A DNA stretch of 64,000 nt from NCBI GenBank assembly GCA_037693485.1, contig CM075348.1, positions 106,872,109 through 106,936,108 of the forward strand. Direction: 5' to 3'. Positions 22,635 through 33,574 of this stretch are shown here, one piece after another. The stretch's first letter is position 1. Each line of letters starts with the position of its first letter. The stretch comes from Kitagawia praeruptora. Taxonomy: Eukaryota; Streptophyta; Magnoliopsida; Apiales; Apiaceae. A program made the position numbers and the translations under genes. Below the pieces are notes generated by a model. It did no database searches. It worked only from the letters and a program-made list of their open reading frames with translations, and was not told the origin of the DNA.

Positions 22635-23798
22635 CTACCTCACCTTTTGCCTGGTCAGGAGCCAGCCTCTCAGTTCTGCTCTCTCAGCAAGAGTTAAATC
22701 ATCATCATCTTCACTAGAATTACTACTACTACTTGACACAACAAATCTTCTCTTCCTTACAACTGATGTCTTTTGAGAAACACCAGAGGTTGGTTTCTTT
22801 GAAACAATAGGCTGTGGATCAAAATTTGGTTCTTGAATTGTTTTAGAGACTATAATGTTTTGGGCTACTTGGGTAGACACAGGTGGGTTCTCCTCCAATT
22901 GAGATTCCTGAGCCATTTCACCACAAAAGAAAGAAGAATTGTAGAAAGTAGGAAGATGAGTTTTAAGAATTACCTGAACATGTTGTGGATAATGAATTGT
23001 AGGTATTTCATCTAGATTCTTTTCATTGTCCTTCTTTGTAATGTCAGAGAAAATTCTCTTTTGCTGTTCATAAGAAGAAACACAATGTTCTCTACCAAAT
23101 CTAGTTTCAACATCAGGAATAAAATGGTTAATAAACATTTGCATAAATCTATGATAATAAACCATTTTCCTGTTTTGATCTCTTAACCCAAGTTTAATAC
23201 TCATCTGACTTAAGATAATATGACCAATGTTGATTACTCTGTCATAAAGCAAACTATAAGCAATATGTGATGTAACAGAAGTAATTTGCTGAAAAGAACT
23301 ACATTTGCCAGTAAAACATTTAGCAATTTGATCAAAGTAAAAAGACCATTCCTTTCTAAGAAAAGACCTATTCAACTGGCTCATGTTATCTAGAGATCCA
23401 CTATAACCTAATTCAGACAACATAGTTCTTATATTATCATCAGATGGTACATTCTCATAACTATCAGTAACAGGTAAGTAAAGTACTGAATTAACAACAG
23501 ATTCAGTAATGTCAAATGAATCTTGTCCTAAATGTAGAACAATCTTACCTGATTGACTCTGAGTAGAATCAATTACCTCAGCATTCTCCCAAGCTTGTGA
23601 AACAGCTACTTGATTAATCTGTGGAGATGCTGTCAATGCATAACTTAATGGTCCATTCGCCAGAAAGTCCATGATTGGATGAAAATCAGATGACACTCCT
23701 TCCTTGTTGGTGATAGCTGCAACATGATTGTTTGTCATAAAATCAAAGTCACCAAACTTGAAGGCTACTGATTTAGGTAATCTTCTCTGAGCTGCCAT
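22635..23798 (-). pseudogene. Copia-2 accessory ORF3, N-terminal part
   Basis: 387 residues starting MAAQRRLPKSVAFKFGDF. This copy shows the natural N-terminus that copia-1 lost. Motifs: an N domain with FLANGPLSYALT and ITESVVNSVLYLP, FLRKEW, FIPDVE, FGREHC, then VVRKRRF and a Ser/Asp tract. After LAERAE the sequence jumps to RGWLL...: relative to copia-1, about 1.26 kb (10675-11941) is missing, with a short shared 'GAG' at the join, and the frame shifts. It has no membrane segment or signal peptide. It lies between pol and the PPT, the place where env-like ORFs sit in SIRE-type copia elements, but nothing identifies it as env. Confidence 0.75.
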
Positions 23799-24363
23799 TT
23801 TTGATCTGAAAAGAACTTGAAAAATTCTTGAAATAGATTAGTGATTTTGAAAACTCAAGAGTGATTTTTGCTTTAGAGAATGTAAAATTAGAGAAAGCAA
23901 TTACACGATTAGAGTTTCAAAACAAATATATTTCACAAATCTTTCAGACCACTATCCCACGTTGACACGTAGATTGACAGGTGTCAGTCCCTGAAAAATG
24001 CGGTTACCCACGATTTTTGGAAAATAAAATCCAAAATTGATTTTTCATGAAATAAATCAGGGTATTAATAAGCAATACTGATCAGTTTCCTCTTTCTGAT
24101 GACCTCTCATCAAAATAATCACAAAATGCAATGTGATTTAAAAATATAATTTTCAAATCCTGATGGTCACACATGAAATCCTGATCAATATCATCAGAGA
24201 CTTAATATGGAGTTTTCCACGTGGCATTTTTCTTTTATCTGAAAAAGAAAATAAACAATTAATCTGAACAGAAAATCAATTGGTTAGATATTTTCAATAT
24301 TTCTTGAAACAAGAAATACAGTCTCATGCAATAATTAGCATTTGACTTCATTAAGACTTCCAA
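23799..24363. other. Non-coding spacer of copia-2
   Basis: AT-rich, with several TCCTGATGG/ATCCTGATCA words and a G-box-like CCACGTGG (24221-24228). No protein on the minus strand. It lies upstream of a plus-strand ORF. Confidence 0.4.
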
Positions 24364-24723
24364 GTGACTGCTCAGCTTCTCACGTCTTCCTTTAAAAGAA
24401 CCAAACGCCTTGTGCCATTCTCCATAACCTTTCAATTTCTTTTCTTCTCAACAATGCTTCTCAAACCAAAAATCCCTTCAAACCCATTTTCCAGATTTTT
24501 CTTGATCGATGAACATCCTATTCTTGATCATCTCTTTGAACAAATGACTCTTCTCATCGAACTAATCATGAATGGATTGGTTTTCGAAAATATCCAGAGG
24601 TTTCTCCTAGAACATCCATCTGTTGGATACAATCTTCCCCTAACCTCCTCAAAACTTGAGGATGAAGAATTTGGCCGAGAGTCTGAGGTTGATCTTGATG
24701 GAGATGCTATTCATTTAAGTTAG
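24364..24723 (+). CDS. Plus-strand ORF antisense to copia-2 (119 aa), unknown
   Basis: Lies in the spacer between pol and ORF3, on the strand opposite to all other copia-2 genes. A second ATG at 24454, after a TC-rich leader, gives 89 residues starting MLLKPKIPSNPFSRFF; that start looks better because CTTTCAATTTCTTTTCTTCTCAACA precedes it like a plant 5' UTR. The C-terminus is acidic (SKLEDEEFGRESEVDLDGD). No family is recognised. Antisense ORFs are known in some Tat-type Ty3 elements; I know of none described for this copia group. Chance is possible. Confidence 0.35.
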   Translation: MTAQLLTSSFKRTKRLVPFSITFQFLFFSTMLLKPKIPSNPFSRFFLIDEHPILDHLFEQMTLLIELIMNGLVFENIQRFLLEHPSVGYNLPLTSSKLEDEEFGRESEVDLDGDAIHLS

Positions 24724-25276
24724 CTGCTCTCATTCAAGTCGCCCAGACAAGGAATCCAAGAGCAAACGATGCTTTCATCCCCTGATGGATTTCTTGAGAT
24801 GCTCCTTGTCCTGTACCTCAGAGTTCATATCAATAGACAAGTATAGAATTATCAATAGAAATTTAGACAGAAAGATGTTGTATTTCATTTCCATGTAATG
24901 ATTTCTATTAATGAAAATACAGTTTCTTGTTATCTGCTTGTCTTTTGATTTTTGAATGATGTATAAATTATCAGTATGCAAATATCAAAACTTGCTAGCA
25001 TAGACTTAACACATCACAGAATTAGATTACTACACAAAGTAAACGTCAGGATTTGAAACAATTTTCATAATCCTGATACTGACACAATACTGATGACGTC
25101 AGCATCCTGATAACAAATCTAATCCTGATGATTATTAACAAGTCTATCATACTGAAATTTATCAAGGCAAAGTGTTATAGCTAAAGCATTTAACAATCAA
25201 ATATAGATCCTGACAGGAATATCAAGTCTATAAGCTAAGAACAACATACCTCGCTACTTTTGCAGATATTACAGAT
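24724..25276. other. Non-coding spacer after copia-2 pol
   Basis: AT-rich, with repeated ATCCTGAT(G/A) words around 25035-25130 like those in the LTR. No ORF of note. Confidence 0.4.
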
Positions 25277-27456
25277 CTAAAAATTTAACATTCCTAACTC
25301 ACTTACTAGTCTACTGAATGTAGTCTCATCAAGTGGTTTAGTTAAAATATCTGCAAGCTATTTGTCAGTAGGAACAAAATGAAGTTCCACAGTACCATTC
25401 TCAATATGTTCTCTAATAAAATGATACCTGACATCAATGTGCTTAGTCCTTGAATGTTGAACTGGATTTTCTGCAATTTTAATAGCACTAGTATTATCAC
25501 AAAACATAAGAATATTACTAAGTGTCATACCATAATCCAGCAACTGATTTCTTATCCAAAGGAGCTGTGCACAACAACTGCCTGCTGCTATGTACTCAGC
25601 TTCTGCAGTTGAGGTTGAAACAGATTGTTGCTTCTTGCTTGCCCAAGAAATCAATCTATTTCCCAAGAATTGACATGTACCTGTAGTGCTTTTCCTGTCT
25701 ATCTTACACCCTGCATAATCAGAGTCTGAATAGCCAATTAGAAAGAAATCAGATTCTCTAGGATACCATAAACCAAGATTTGGAGTTCCTTTGAGATATC
25801 TAAAAATTCTCTTCACAACAATTAAATGAGATTCCTTAGGATCACTTTGGAATCTAGCACATAAACAGGTAGAAAACATTATATCTGGCCTACTTGCAGT
25901 TAGATATAACAATGAGCCTATCATGCCTCTATAACTAGTATTATCCACACTCTTTCCTTTAGGATCAGAGTCTAGTTTAGTGGCTGTTGCCATGGGTGTT
26001 TTTGCAACTGAACAGTCTTGAAAGTCAAACTTTTTTAAAAGATATTTCATATACTTTGACTGATTAATGAAAACACCAGTCTCAGTCTGTTTGACCTGCA
26101 AGCCTAAGAAATAATTTAGTTCACCCATCATGCTCATCTGATACTTAGACTGCATAAGCTTGCTAAATTTAGCACACAACTTTTCATTAGTAGAACCAAA
26201 AATAATATCATCAACATAAACTTGAACTAAAAGCAATTCACCTTTTATCTTTCTAAAGAATAGAGTTTTGTCAATTGTACCTCTTGTGAAGCCATTTTCA
26301 AGAAGAAATTTAGACAAAGTCTCATACCATGCTCTTGGTGCCTGCTTTAGTCCATAGAGTGCCTTGTCAAGTTTGTAGACATGATTTGGAAACTTTGGAT
26401 CAACAAATCCAGGTGGCTGTTCTACATACACTTCTTCATCAAGTTTGCCATTTAGAAAAGCACTCTTTACATCCATCTGGTATACCTTGAATTTTGAATG
26501 AGCTGCAAATGCAAGAAACATTCTGATTGCTTCCAATCTTGCTACAGGTGCAAAGGTCTCATCATAATCAATGCCTTCTTCCTGAGAATAACCCTTGGCC
26601 ACCAGTCTTGCTTTGTTTCTTACAATCATACCAGATTCATCTAGCTTGTTTCTGAAAACCCATCTTGCACTAACAATAGATCTATCTTTAGGTCTTGGTA
26701 CCAGTTTCCAGACTTTGTTTCTCTCAAACTCATTTAACTCCTCCTGCATTGCAATTACCCAATCAGGATCCTGTAAGGCTTCTTCAACCTTCTTAGGTTC
26801 ATTCTTTGAGAGAAAGCAACTATACAAGCATTCATTTTGAATTGATCTTCTAGTTCGAACACCACTATTTGGATCACCAATTATCAAATCTTCAGTATGA
26901 TCCTTTGTACATTTTCTAATAGGTGGTAGATTAACTCTGCTAGTCTCTCCCCCTAAGTTAGTGGTATCCCTTGTAGAAGAATTCTCTCTACCTTCAAAAA
27001 CTCTCCTTTGATCAATAGAATCAATAGATTCCATATTGCTGCTAGTTACTGATCTTTCCTCAGTAGACTCTGAAAGGTCAGTTCCTGATGGAGTAGACTC
27101 TGAAACGTCAATTCCTGATGGAATAGACTCTGAAAGACTAGTCTGCTCCTGATGATCACTGTGTTCTCTCTGATTTATTTGCTCCCCCTCAACAGTAGCA
27201 TTCCTTTGAGAAGCAATAGAAATTCCTTCTGGAGAACCTTCATCATCACTTGAGAGTATCTCAGAATTCTTCAGATTTTCAAATTCCAATTTGTCATGGC
27301 TTTCATCAGTTTGCAAAATTCCAAATTTCTTATCATCAAATGCAACATGAATTGATTCCATAACAATGTGAGTTCTGAGATTATAAACTTTGAAGGCCTT
27401 AGATGCTGAATATCCTAGAAAAATTGCTTCATCCGATTTGGCTTCAAATTTTCCAA
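25277..27456 (-). pseudogene. Copia-2 reverse transcriptase and RNase H
   Basis: The readable part 27361-25358 (667 aa) starts in the linker after integrase. The RT begins around WVIAMQEELNEFERNKVWKLV and contains LVAKGYSQEEGIDYDETFAPVA, the catalytic YVDDIIFG and GLKQAPRAWY. RNase H shows DSDYAG, RKSTTG and AEAEYIA, followed by HSRTKHIDVRYHFIRE. In-frame stops replace expected Gln at both ends (after VHLE near 27460 and after VPTDK near 25357; both fit C-to-T changes). The downstream frame LADILTKP reaches about 25277. A Ty1/copia order (integrase before RT) is clear. Confidence 0.9.
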
Positions 27457-27457
27457 G

Positions 27458-27967
27458 TTATTCTAGATGAACTTTTAGGACATAGCATTTGCATCCAAAG
27501 ATGTGAAAATATTTCACACTTTGTTTCTTTCCTTTGATCATCTCATAGGGAGTTTTTCCATGACTATTTACCAAGGTACAGTTCTGAGTGAAACATGCAG
27601 TGTTAATAGCTTCTGCCCAAAAGTAGGTTGGAAGTTTTGCATCTGCAAGCATGGTTCTTGCTGCCTCTATGAGAGTCATGTTCTTTCTTTCCACTACACC
27701 ATTTTGTTGAGGTGTACCAGGTGCAGAAAACTGTTGAGTGATTCCATTGTCTGCACAAAACCCCTCCATTGTAGAATTCTTGAATTCTGTACCATTGTCA
27801 CTCATAAGTACTTTGACTTTGTACTCAGAGTTATTATGAATATTCTTGATGAATATTCTTGAGTTCAATGATTTGAACCTTGTGAAATCATCCACCATAA
27901 CTAGAGCATATCTTTTCTTGCTGATAGACATAATGTTTACTGGACCAAACAGATCAAGATGTAGCAT
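27458..27967 (-). pseudogene. Copia-2 integrase core
   Basis: Catalytic D-D-E is visible: Asp in HLDLFGPV, Asp in LMSDNGTEF and Glu in NGVVERKNMT. About 15 residues seem to be missing after VDDFTRF. An in-frame stop at 28033 separates it from the zinc-binding CDAC motif upstream. Confidence 0.88.
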
Positions 27968-28033
27968 GTGAAATGGTTCAGTAATTGAATTTTCAGTTTT
28001 GCTCTTGAAAGTGGTTCTTCTTTGCTTTCCAAG

Positions 28034-28543
28034 CTAACATGCATCACAAAGTCCATCTTGCACAAAATTTGCCTGTGGTAGGCCTCTCACCAAATTGTGT
28101 TTAACAAGTTGATTAAGCTTCTTGAAATTAAGATGTGAGAGCTTCTTGTGCCAATTCCAGCTTTCATCACTTGTTGCTTTGCTGTAGAGACATCTAACAA
28201 TTCCTTTAGATGTATCACTTAAGCTAGCTTCATATATGTTACCATGTCTTTGACCAGTTAGAACAATGTCTCCATTCTGCATATTCAAGATTTTGCATCC
28301 TTCTCTGTCAAAGATTGATTTGTAACCTTTATCACCTAGTTGACTTATGCTTAAAAGAGTATGTTTCAAGCCTTCAACCAGTGCTACATTTCCTATGATG
28401 ACATTCCCCAAAACAATTGAGCCATATCCCAGAGTTTCTCCTTTGTTGCCATCTCCAAAAGATATTACTGGGCCAGCTTTCCTCTCAAACTTTGTAAGCA
28501 GGGACTTCTTTCCAGTCATATGTCCAGAGCATCCACTGTCCAA
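28034..28543 (-). pseudogene. Copia-2 protease and GAG-pre-integrase domain
   Basis: Protease active site DSGCSGHMTG (aspartate of the D(S/T)G motif) near the start. Further on is WHKKLSHLNF...LCDAC, the HH-CC zinc-binding part of the integrase N-domain. Closed by a TAG where Gln is expected (DAC-stop-LGKQ). Confidence 0.88.
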
Positions 28544-28587
28544 GATAATTGAATGCTTCTTTCCTGTGCCCTACAAACAAAAAGTAA

Positions 28588-29796
28588 CTAGTTAGAATTT
28601 TTTAGGACCCAACTTTGATTGGATCCTTTCTTACTAGATTTAGAGACAACAGACTTTGAAGATTTTGCTTTTATTTTACCTGTTGCAGAGTCAACTTTAG
28701 ACTCTGATCTCACAAACTGTTTGTGACTAGGAGTTTCAGATTTCAAAGAATAATAGTCATAATACAGTTCATGATATTCTCTACACATGTAAATGGAATG
28801 AAGTAAACTACCACAATGATAACAAGCTTTTTGTGGTTGGTATTGAATTTTCTGAGTCTTGGGGAATCTGGACTCAGTTTTCCAAGAAGGTTTTTGATTG
28901 CAGTCTAGGGCCAAATGATTATGATTTCCACACTTATAGCATTTTTTCCTAGGTGCATCAGGTACATTCTTGTAATTATTCTCTTTGTTAATACCTTCTT
29001 TTCCATTCCTATTTCTCTTGATCTTGCTAGACTCTGAAAGACCATCTAATCTCTGTTTCAACTGAGACTTAGACAGAAACCCTATGTTTACATTCTTAGG
29101 TTTCTCTAACACTTTCTCATCTGAATTACTATTGTTAATCCTTTTGTGTACAACAGGGGTACCTTTTGAATCAACAAATTTAACATGATTAGGTTCAGAA
29201 ACAATTTTCTTACCTTCAGATTTAGATGTGTTAGCTTCTACCTTACTATCATCATTGACAATAGCTACTTTTTCTTCTTGTCTAGCCTTATCAAAACCTA
29301 AACCATTAACCTTACCACGAATTCCACTCTCAAAGATTTCTATTGTCTTCTTACTGGAATTGTTAATGGTCTTAATCACATCTCTCTCTTCTTCTAGTTC
29401 TTTTCTGACATAGTCATAAGCCTCAAGAATAACACTATAATCATGCTTAGCTTTATCAGAACTTAACTTGTATTCTTCCATTTGAATTAATTCAGATTCA
29501 AGAAAATTATTTCTATCAACTAATTTATCATTCTTAACCTTAAGTTCATCTCTTTCACAAGTAAGAATTCTAAAATTAGTCATAAGATTCTTAAACTCAG
29601 CATGGATAGATCTAATTTCATCAGAATTTAAGCTATCAAATGAATCAAGAGAGTGAAGTGATACCTTAACAGAGGATGGAGAAGTTTTCTTTGGAGATCC
29701 AGGTTTGTCTGAACTATTGGCCATCAATGCAATGTTGTCATAATCCAATTCATCTTCAGAGTCACTGGAATCAGCCCAATCCTTTTGTGTGACCAT
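28588..29796 (-). pseudogene. Copia-2 gag C-terminal/linker with zinc knuckles
   Basis: 402 residues in the gag-protease bridge. Two CX2CX4HX4C knuckles (CYKCGNHNHLALDC and CYHCGSLLHSIYMC) lie near residues 285-340. The middle is a long charged coiled-coil-like segment (ERDELKVKNDKLVDRNNFLE). The frame extends upstream to about 29940 and includes a third, N-terminal knuckle CFNCSELGHFASEC (about 29838-29879). Confidence 0.85.
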
Positions 29797-29952
29797 AAGT
29801 GCATTACCCTTTCCTGAATTCCTAGGCTTCTTACACTCACTAGCAAAATGTCCAAGCTCGCTGCAGTTAAAGCACTTGATCTTGGCCTTATCAAGCTTGA
29901 CAATTATACTTTTGCTTTTGTCACTCTTCTTCTCCTCCTTCTTTTGAAAAGG

Positions 29953-30390
29953 TCATTTGCTAAATCTTCTCCTGTTGAATCTTCCTTTCTTGAAAGCTTT
30001 AGCAAACATAGTAAAGAGTTCTTGCATATCAGATTCAGAATCATTGTTGTCAGAGTCCATATCAGTAGTCTCTGACTCAGAACTTTCTTTGCTTTTCTTC
30101 TTCCTTGAATTCTTTACAGCAATCTCTTTATGCTGTTCTTCAGGAAGCTTCTTAACTTCAGATTGAGCAGTAAGTGCAATAGTCTTCATCTTTCCTTCAC
30201 TCCTGCTCTTCTTCTGTTGCTTGTCAAGTTCATAAGCTCTCAATTTTCCATATACTGCCTCTAATGAAATCTCATCCAAATCATTAGCTTCCTCGATCGC
30301 AGATATCTTCTCATTGTAGAAATCAGGCAAGGCTTTCATGAACTTTGTATTCATATCCTCCAAGTCATAATATTTACCATGCATGGCCAT
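29953..30390 (-). pseudogene. Copia-2 gag, central part
   Basis: Continues the UBN2-type gag domain (FMKALPDFYNEKISAIEEAN) into a Lys/Glu/Asp-rich region and a FNRRRFSK end. Stopped by TGA where Arg is likely (CGA to TGA); the knuckle follows in frame. It overlaps the next ORF because of a frameshift near 30400. Confidence 0.82.
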
Positions 30391-30878
30391 CTCATTGATG
30401 AGTTTGTAAACCTATCAAAGGTATCAGTAAGTGACTCACCAGACTTGGATTCAAAGTACTCATACTGTTGTATAAGTAATGTCCTCATATTCTTCCTGAC
30501 AGGCTTAGTTCCTTCACAGTGAACCTTAAGATTGTCCCATATATCCTTAGCAGTTCTACAAGAGATAACATAGTTAGTGAGAACAGAATCAAGACTGTTG
30601 AATAATATGTTTCTCACTTTAGCATCTTTAAGAACATTCTCCTTGTCCTTATCTGACCATTCAGATTTTGGCTTCTCTGCTGTATGTTCTGGAACAACCA
30701 CACCATCAACTGTTGCTTGTCCAACGACCTTTGTTGGAACAAAAGGTCCATCTCTGATTCTGTCAAGATAATCAGGATCTGTTGCTTCCAGATGATGCAA
30801 CATCTTTACTTCCCATAGAGTATATTCGTTTCTCTTGAGCATAGGAATTTTAGTATTCCCATCCTTGTAACCAGACAT
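30351..30878 (-). pseudogene. Copia-2 gag, N-terminal part (UBN2/DUF4219-like)
   Basis: Starts MSGYKDGNTKIPMLKRNEYTLW, a typical copia gag beginning with the W of the DUF4219-like box. CRTAKDIWDNLKVHCEG is typical of UBN2 gag. The frame breaks after DTFDRFTN. This start is about 45 bp inside the PBS, as expected for a short leader. Confidence 0.85.
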
Positions 30879-30913
30879 GATTGCAGATCTTTATGATTAC
30901 TCGAAATCAACCC

Positions 30914-30925
30914 GCTCTGATACCA
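30914..30925 (-). other. Primer-binding site of copia-2
   Basis: TGGTATCAGAGC on the minus strand (part of TTGGTATCAGAGCGGG), complementary to the 3' end of initiator tRNA-Met and 2 bp from the 5' LTR. Confidence 0.9.
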
Positions 30926-30927
30926 AT

Positions 30928-31668
30928 TGTTAACTCGAATAACTTGTAGAAGGGGGGGGGGTTGAATACAAGTTATATAATCGTGTCTGATTTTTGCTTG
31001 ATTATATGAACAAGAATAAACGAATGAATCAAACTCTTGTTTGTATTAATAAGATCAAATACAAACTCTACCAAAGGTGTACAATACCTTTAGCAGCTGC
31101 TGACAATACAAATCTCTCTCTGTTTGTTTCGAACTCTCGAATACAAACCTTATACAGAGCTACGCACATTCACTTGTCTGACTCACAACCCACGCTCTTT
31201 ACAATGATATTGAGAGAGTATTTATAATGCTACCTATCAACTAATAACAGAAAGATATAATCTATACATGACAATGTTCTGCCTTCTAGTCAATAGTTTC
31301 CTTCAATAGAAAAACTCTTTCCTTCATAATATCTTCTTGCTTGTTCTTCAAACAACGATCCTGTTTTATAGCACTTACCAGTTTCTGTAGCATCCATAAT
31401 GACATCATCAGTAACACGACTGATATCAGGATCTGTACACTGCATCAGTATCTGATCAACCATCAGTATTGGACCGTCATCAGGATTTACTCTCTGTTCC
31501 TGACATGTAGTCTCCGATACACTGTTCATTCCTGACTAAACTATACAGACAACTGTCTTACACATAGATCCTATATACAGTGCTAAATCCTTTATAAGAT
31601 CAGGATTATAAGAAGTATAATGTGTAAATTCTATTCTTAACATCACAACTTATGAATTATTCCTAACA
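30928..31668 (-). repeat. 5' LTR of copia-2 (741 bp)
   Basis: Right copy on the plus-strand map. TATA-like TTATAAATA at 31219-31227 (minus). Flanked outside by AGCCA. Confidence 0.93.
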
Positions 31669-31673
31669 AGCCA

Positions 31674-32160
31674 TCCATAAGATATGAATTAGGAGAGAAT
31701 AGCAAGATCTCCACTATCGGAAGAAAGAAGTTCAAGAGGAAGCATACTGAAATTTGTACCGAGTTAAATATCGAGAGTTTCAAGTCTAATTGAAGAGAAA
31801 GTTATATCATGAGTGTTAGAATCAGAAGTTCAAGGACATTTCGTTAAGGATTGTATCAAGTCTGTCTCTATAAATACTTCTCTATAAATACTACGATAAG
31901 AGTAACAAAAACTACTACCTACCAATTACTTGGAAGTGAGAAAATTTGACATGATTATGAAAGAGACTATTAAGAATATGGATTGGATGGTTGATTATGA
32001 TGCAGAGATTGGGATATAGAAAGAGATATGTGAGATTAAGAATGATAAGGAAGTTTAATTTCAAGTATAGAAGCAAGACAAGATTTTTTTTTACGTTCAT
32101 GTAAGTGAAGCAGTTATTACTACAAGGTTGTGATGCGTATCTTGCACATGTGGTTGATGT
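31674..32160 (+). mobile_element. Gypsy complex A internal region before RT (decayed)
   Basis: Resumes after the copia-2 target duplication. No continuous frame. About 170 bp (31912-32085) is duplicated inside LTR A2 at 37111-37283. The end reads into KQVPKMEDIPVVNEF, the linker that precedes RT in Del/Tekay-type elements. Confidence 0.65.
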
Positions 32161-32880
32161 AGAAAAGCAAGTTCCGAAAATGGAAGACATACCTGTTGTG
32201 AATGAGTTTCTTGACGTATTTCCCGAATATATAATTGCCCAGTTTACCTCCAGACCGAGAAGTTGAATTTATGATCGATTTAGCACTTGGAACCGAACCT
32301 GTTTCTAAGGTACCCTATCGAAGGGCACCTGCTAAAATGAAAGAGTAAGCTACGCAATTACAGGATCTATTGGATAAAGGAGTGATAAGGCAAAGTGTGT
32401 CTCCGTAGACTGCATTTCGCATGCGATATAGACATTATGAGTGTTAGTGATGGCTTTTAGACTGACTAATGTGCTAGAAGTGTTTATGGATTCAATGAAT
32501 TGTGTTTTTAAGAGATACCTCGATAAATTCGTAATTGTATTTATTGATGACATCTTAATATACTCAAGAACCCCCGAAGAACATGTCGAGCATCTAAGGA
32601 TTGCGTTGGAGACCCTAAGAAAGGAAAGGTTGTATGCTAAATTTTCAAAATGTATGATTTGGTTGGAAGAAGTACAATTCTTAAGACATGCGATTAGCAA
32701 AGAAGGAATTAGAGTGAACCCTACGAAGATTGAAGCTGTACGTTGAAGTAGACCCAGAACCTCTACTGAAGTAAGAAGTTTTCTAGGATTAGATGGATAT
32801 TATCGAAGATTTGTACAAGATTTCTCAAGGATAGTTTTCAAGAATAGAAGAAGAGATTGTTTCAGTCCTAGTATTATTGT
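32160..32880 (+). pseudogene. Ty3/gypsy reverse transcriptase, broken
   Basis: Pieces in order: IDLALGTEPVSKVPYRRAPAKMK, LLDKGVIRQSVSP, then TAFRMRYRHYE, LVMAFRLTN, the catalytic FIDDILIYS and HLRIALETLRKERLYAKFSKC. The roughly 60-residue fingers/palm segment expected between SVSP and TAFRMRY is deleted, and stops and frameshifts flank it. The longest open piece is 32441-32746. A Ty3 chromovirus of the Del/Tekay type is the best fit from memory of the family's pol. Confidence 0.85.
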
Positions 32881-33574
32881 TGCCCGATGATCAAGGAAAT
32901 TTCGTTATTTACAGTAAGGCTTCACATAAAGGATTAAGATGTGTTTTGATGCAACATGTCAATGTTATCACGTACGCTTCGATACAACTTAAACCGCACG
33001 AGCAAAAAAATACCCGACCCAAGATTTGGAGTTAGCCGCGATTGTGATTGCATTGAAGATTTGAAAACATTATCTATATGGAGAGAAGTGCGAGATTTTC
33101 ACGGATCATAAAAGCTTGAAGTATATATTTACCCAAAAGGAGCTTAATATGAGGTAAAGGAGATGGTTGGATTTGATTAAGAATTATGATTACACAATAA
33201 GTTATCACCCAGGTAAAGCGAATGTAGTGGCTGATGCGTTGAGTAGGAAAGTGAGACTAAATATGATGTCTGTGCCAAAGGAGTTATTGCGAGAGTTTGA
33301 GAAGCTAAGTTTAGAAGTGTATGATTCAAAGGATGTTGATAAGTTTCTTAATATGATGACTTTTCAACTAGAGTTATTAGAGAAGATTCGGAGATGTCAA
33401 GAGGAAGTTATGAATTATGAGATGAATACGTTGACTGGTGAGGAGATTTGTACCCAGAAGGATGATCAAGGTATCTTAAGATTTTATACGAGAATATGGA
33501 ATCCAAATGTTCCGGAGTTGAAGAGAAAGATTTTGAGCGAAGCCCATAAGTTCGAGATATTCAATTCACCCTGA
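32880..33574 (+). pseudogene. Ty3/gypsy RNase H and post-RNase H linker
   Basis: RNase H is recognisable in pieces (QLKPHEQK.., YLYGEKCEIFTDHKSLKYIFTQ-like). An open stretch 33167-33574 reads LDLIKNYDYTISYHPGKANV and ADALSRK, the standard end of gypsy RNase H, then a linker towards the integrase H2C2 region. Confidence 0.82.

Larger units (their letters stand above)
20777..31668 (-). mobile_element. Copia-2: full-length Ty1/copia element, minus strand (10.9 kb)
   Basis: The ends TGTTAACTCG/CCTAACA are flanked by the 5-bp target duplication AGCCA. Order on the minus strand: 5' LTR (31668-30928), initiator-Met PBS, gag, protease, integrase, RT, RNase H, a spacer with an ORF on the opposite strand, accessory ORF3, PPT, 3' LTR (21514-20777). 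Comparing the LTRs by eye I count about seven substitutions plus a poly-G length change in about 740 bp, so the insertion is young. The coding region nevertheless has at least six stops or frameshifts and a 1.26-kb deletion in ORF3. It sits in the internal region of gypsy complex A. Confidence 0.93.

Noticed and set aside
30914..30925. tRNA gene suggested by TGGTATCAGAGC and similar words (also 39924, 18935)
   Set aside because: Only the primer-binding complement is present beside LTRs; no cloverleaf or A/B boxes.
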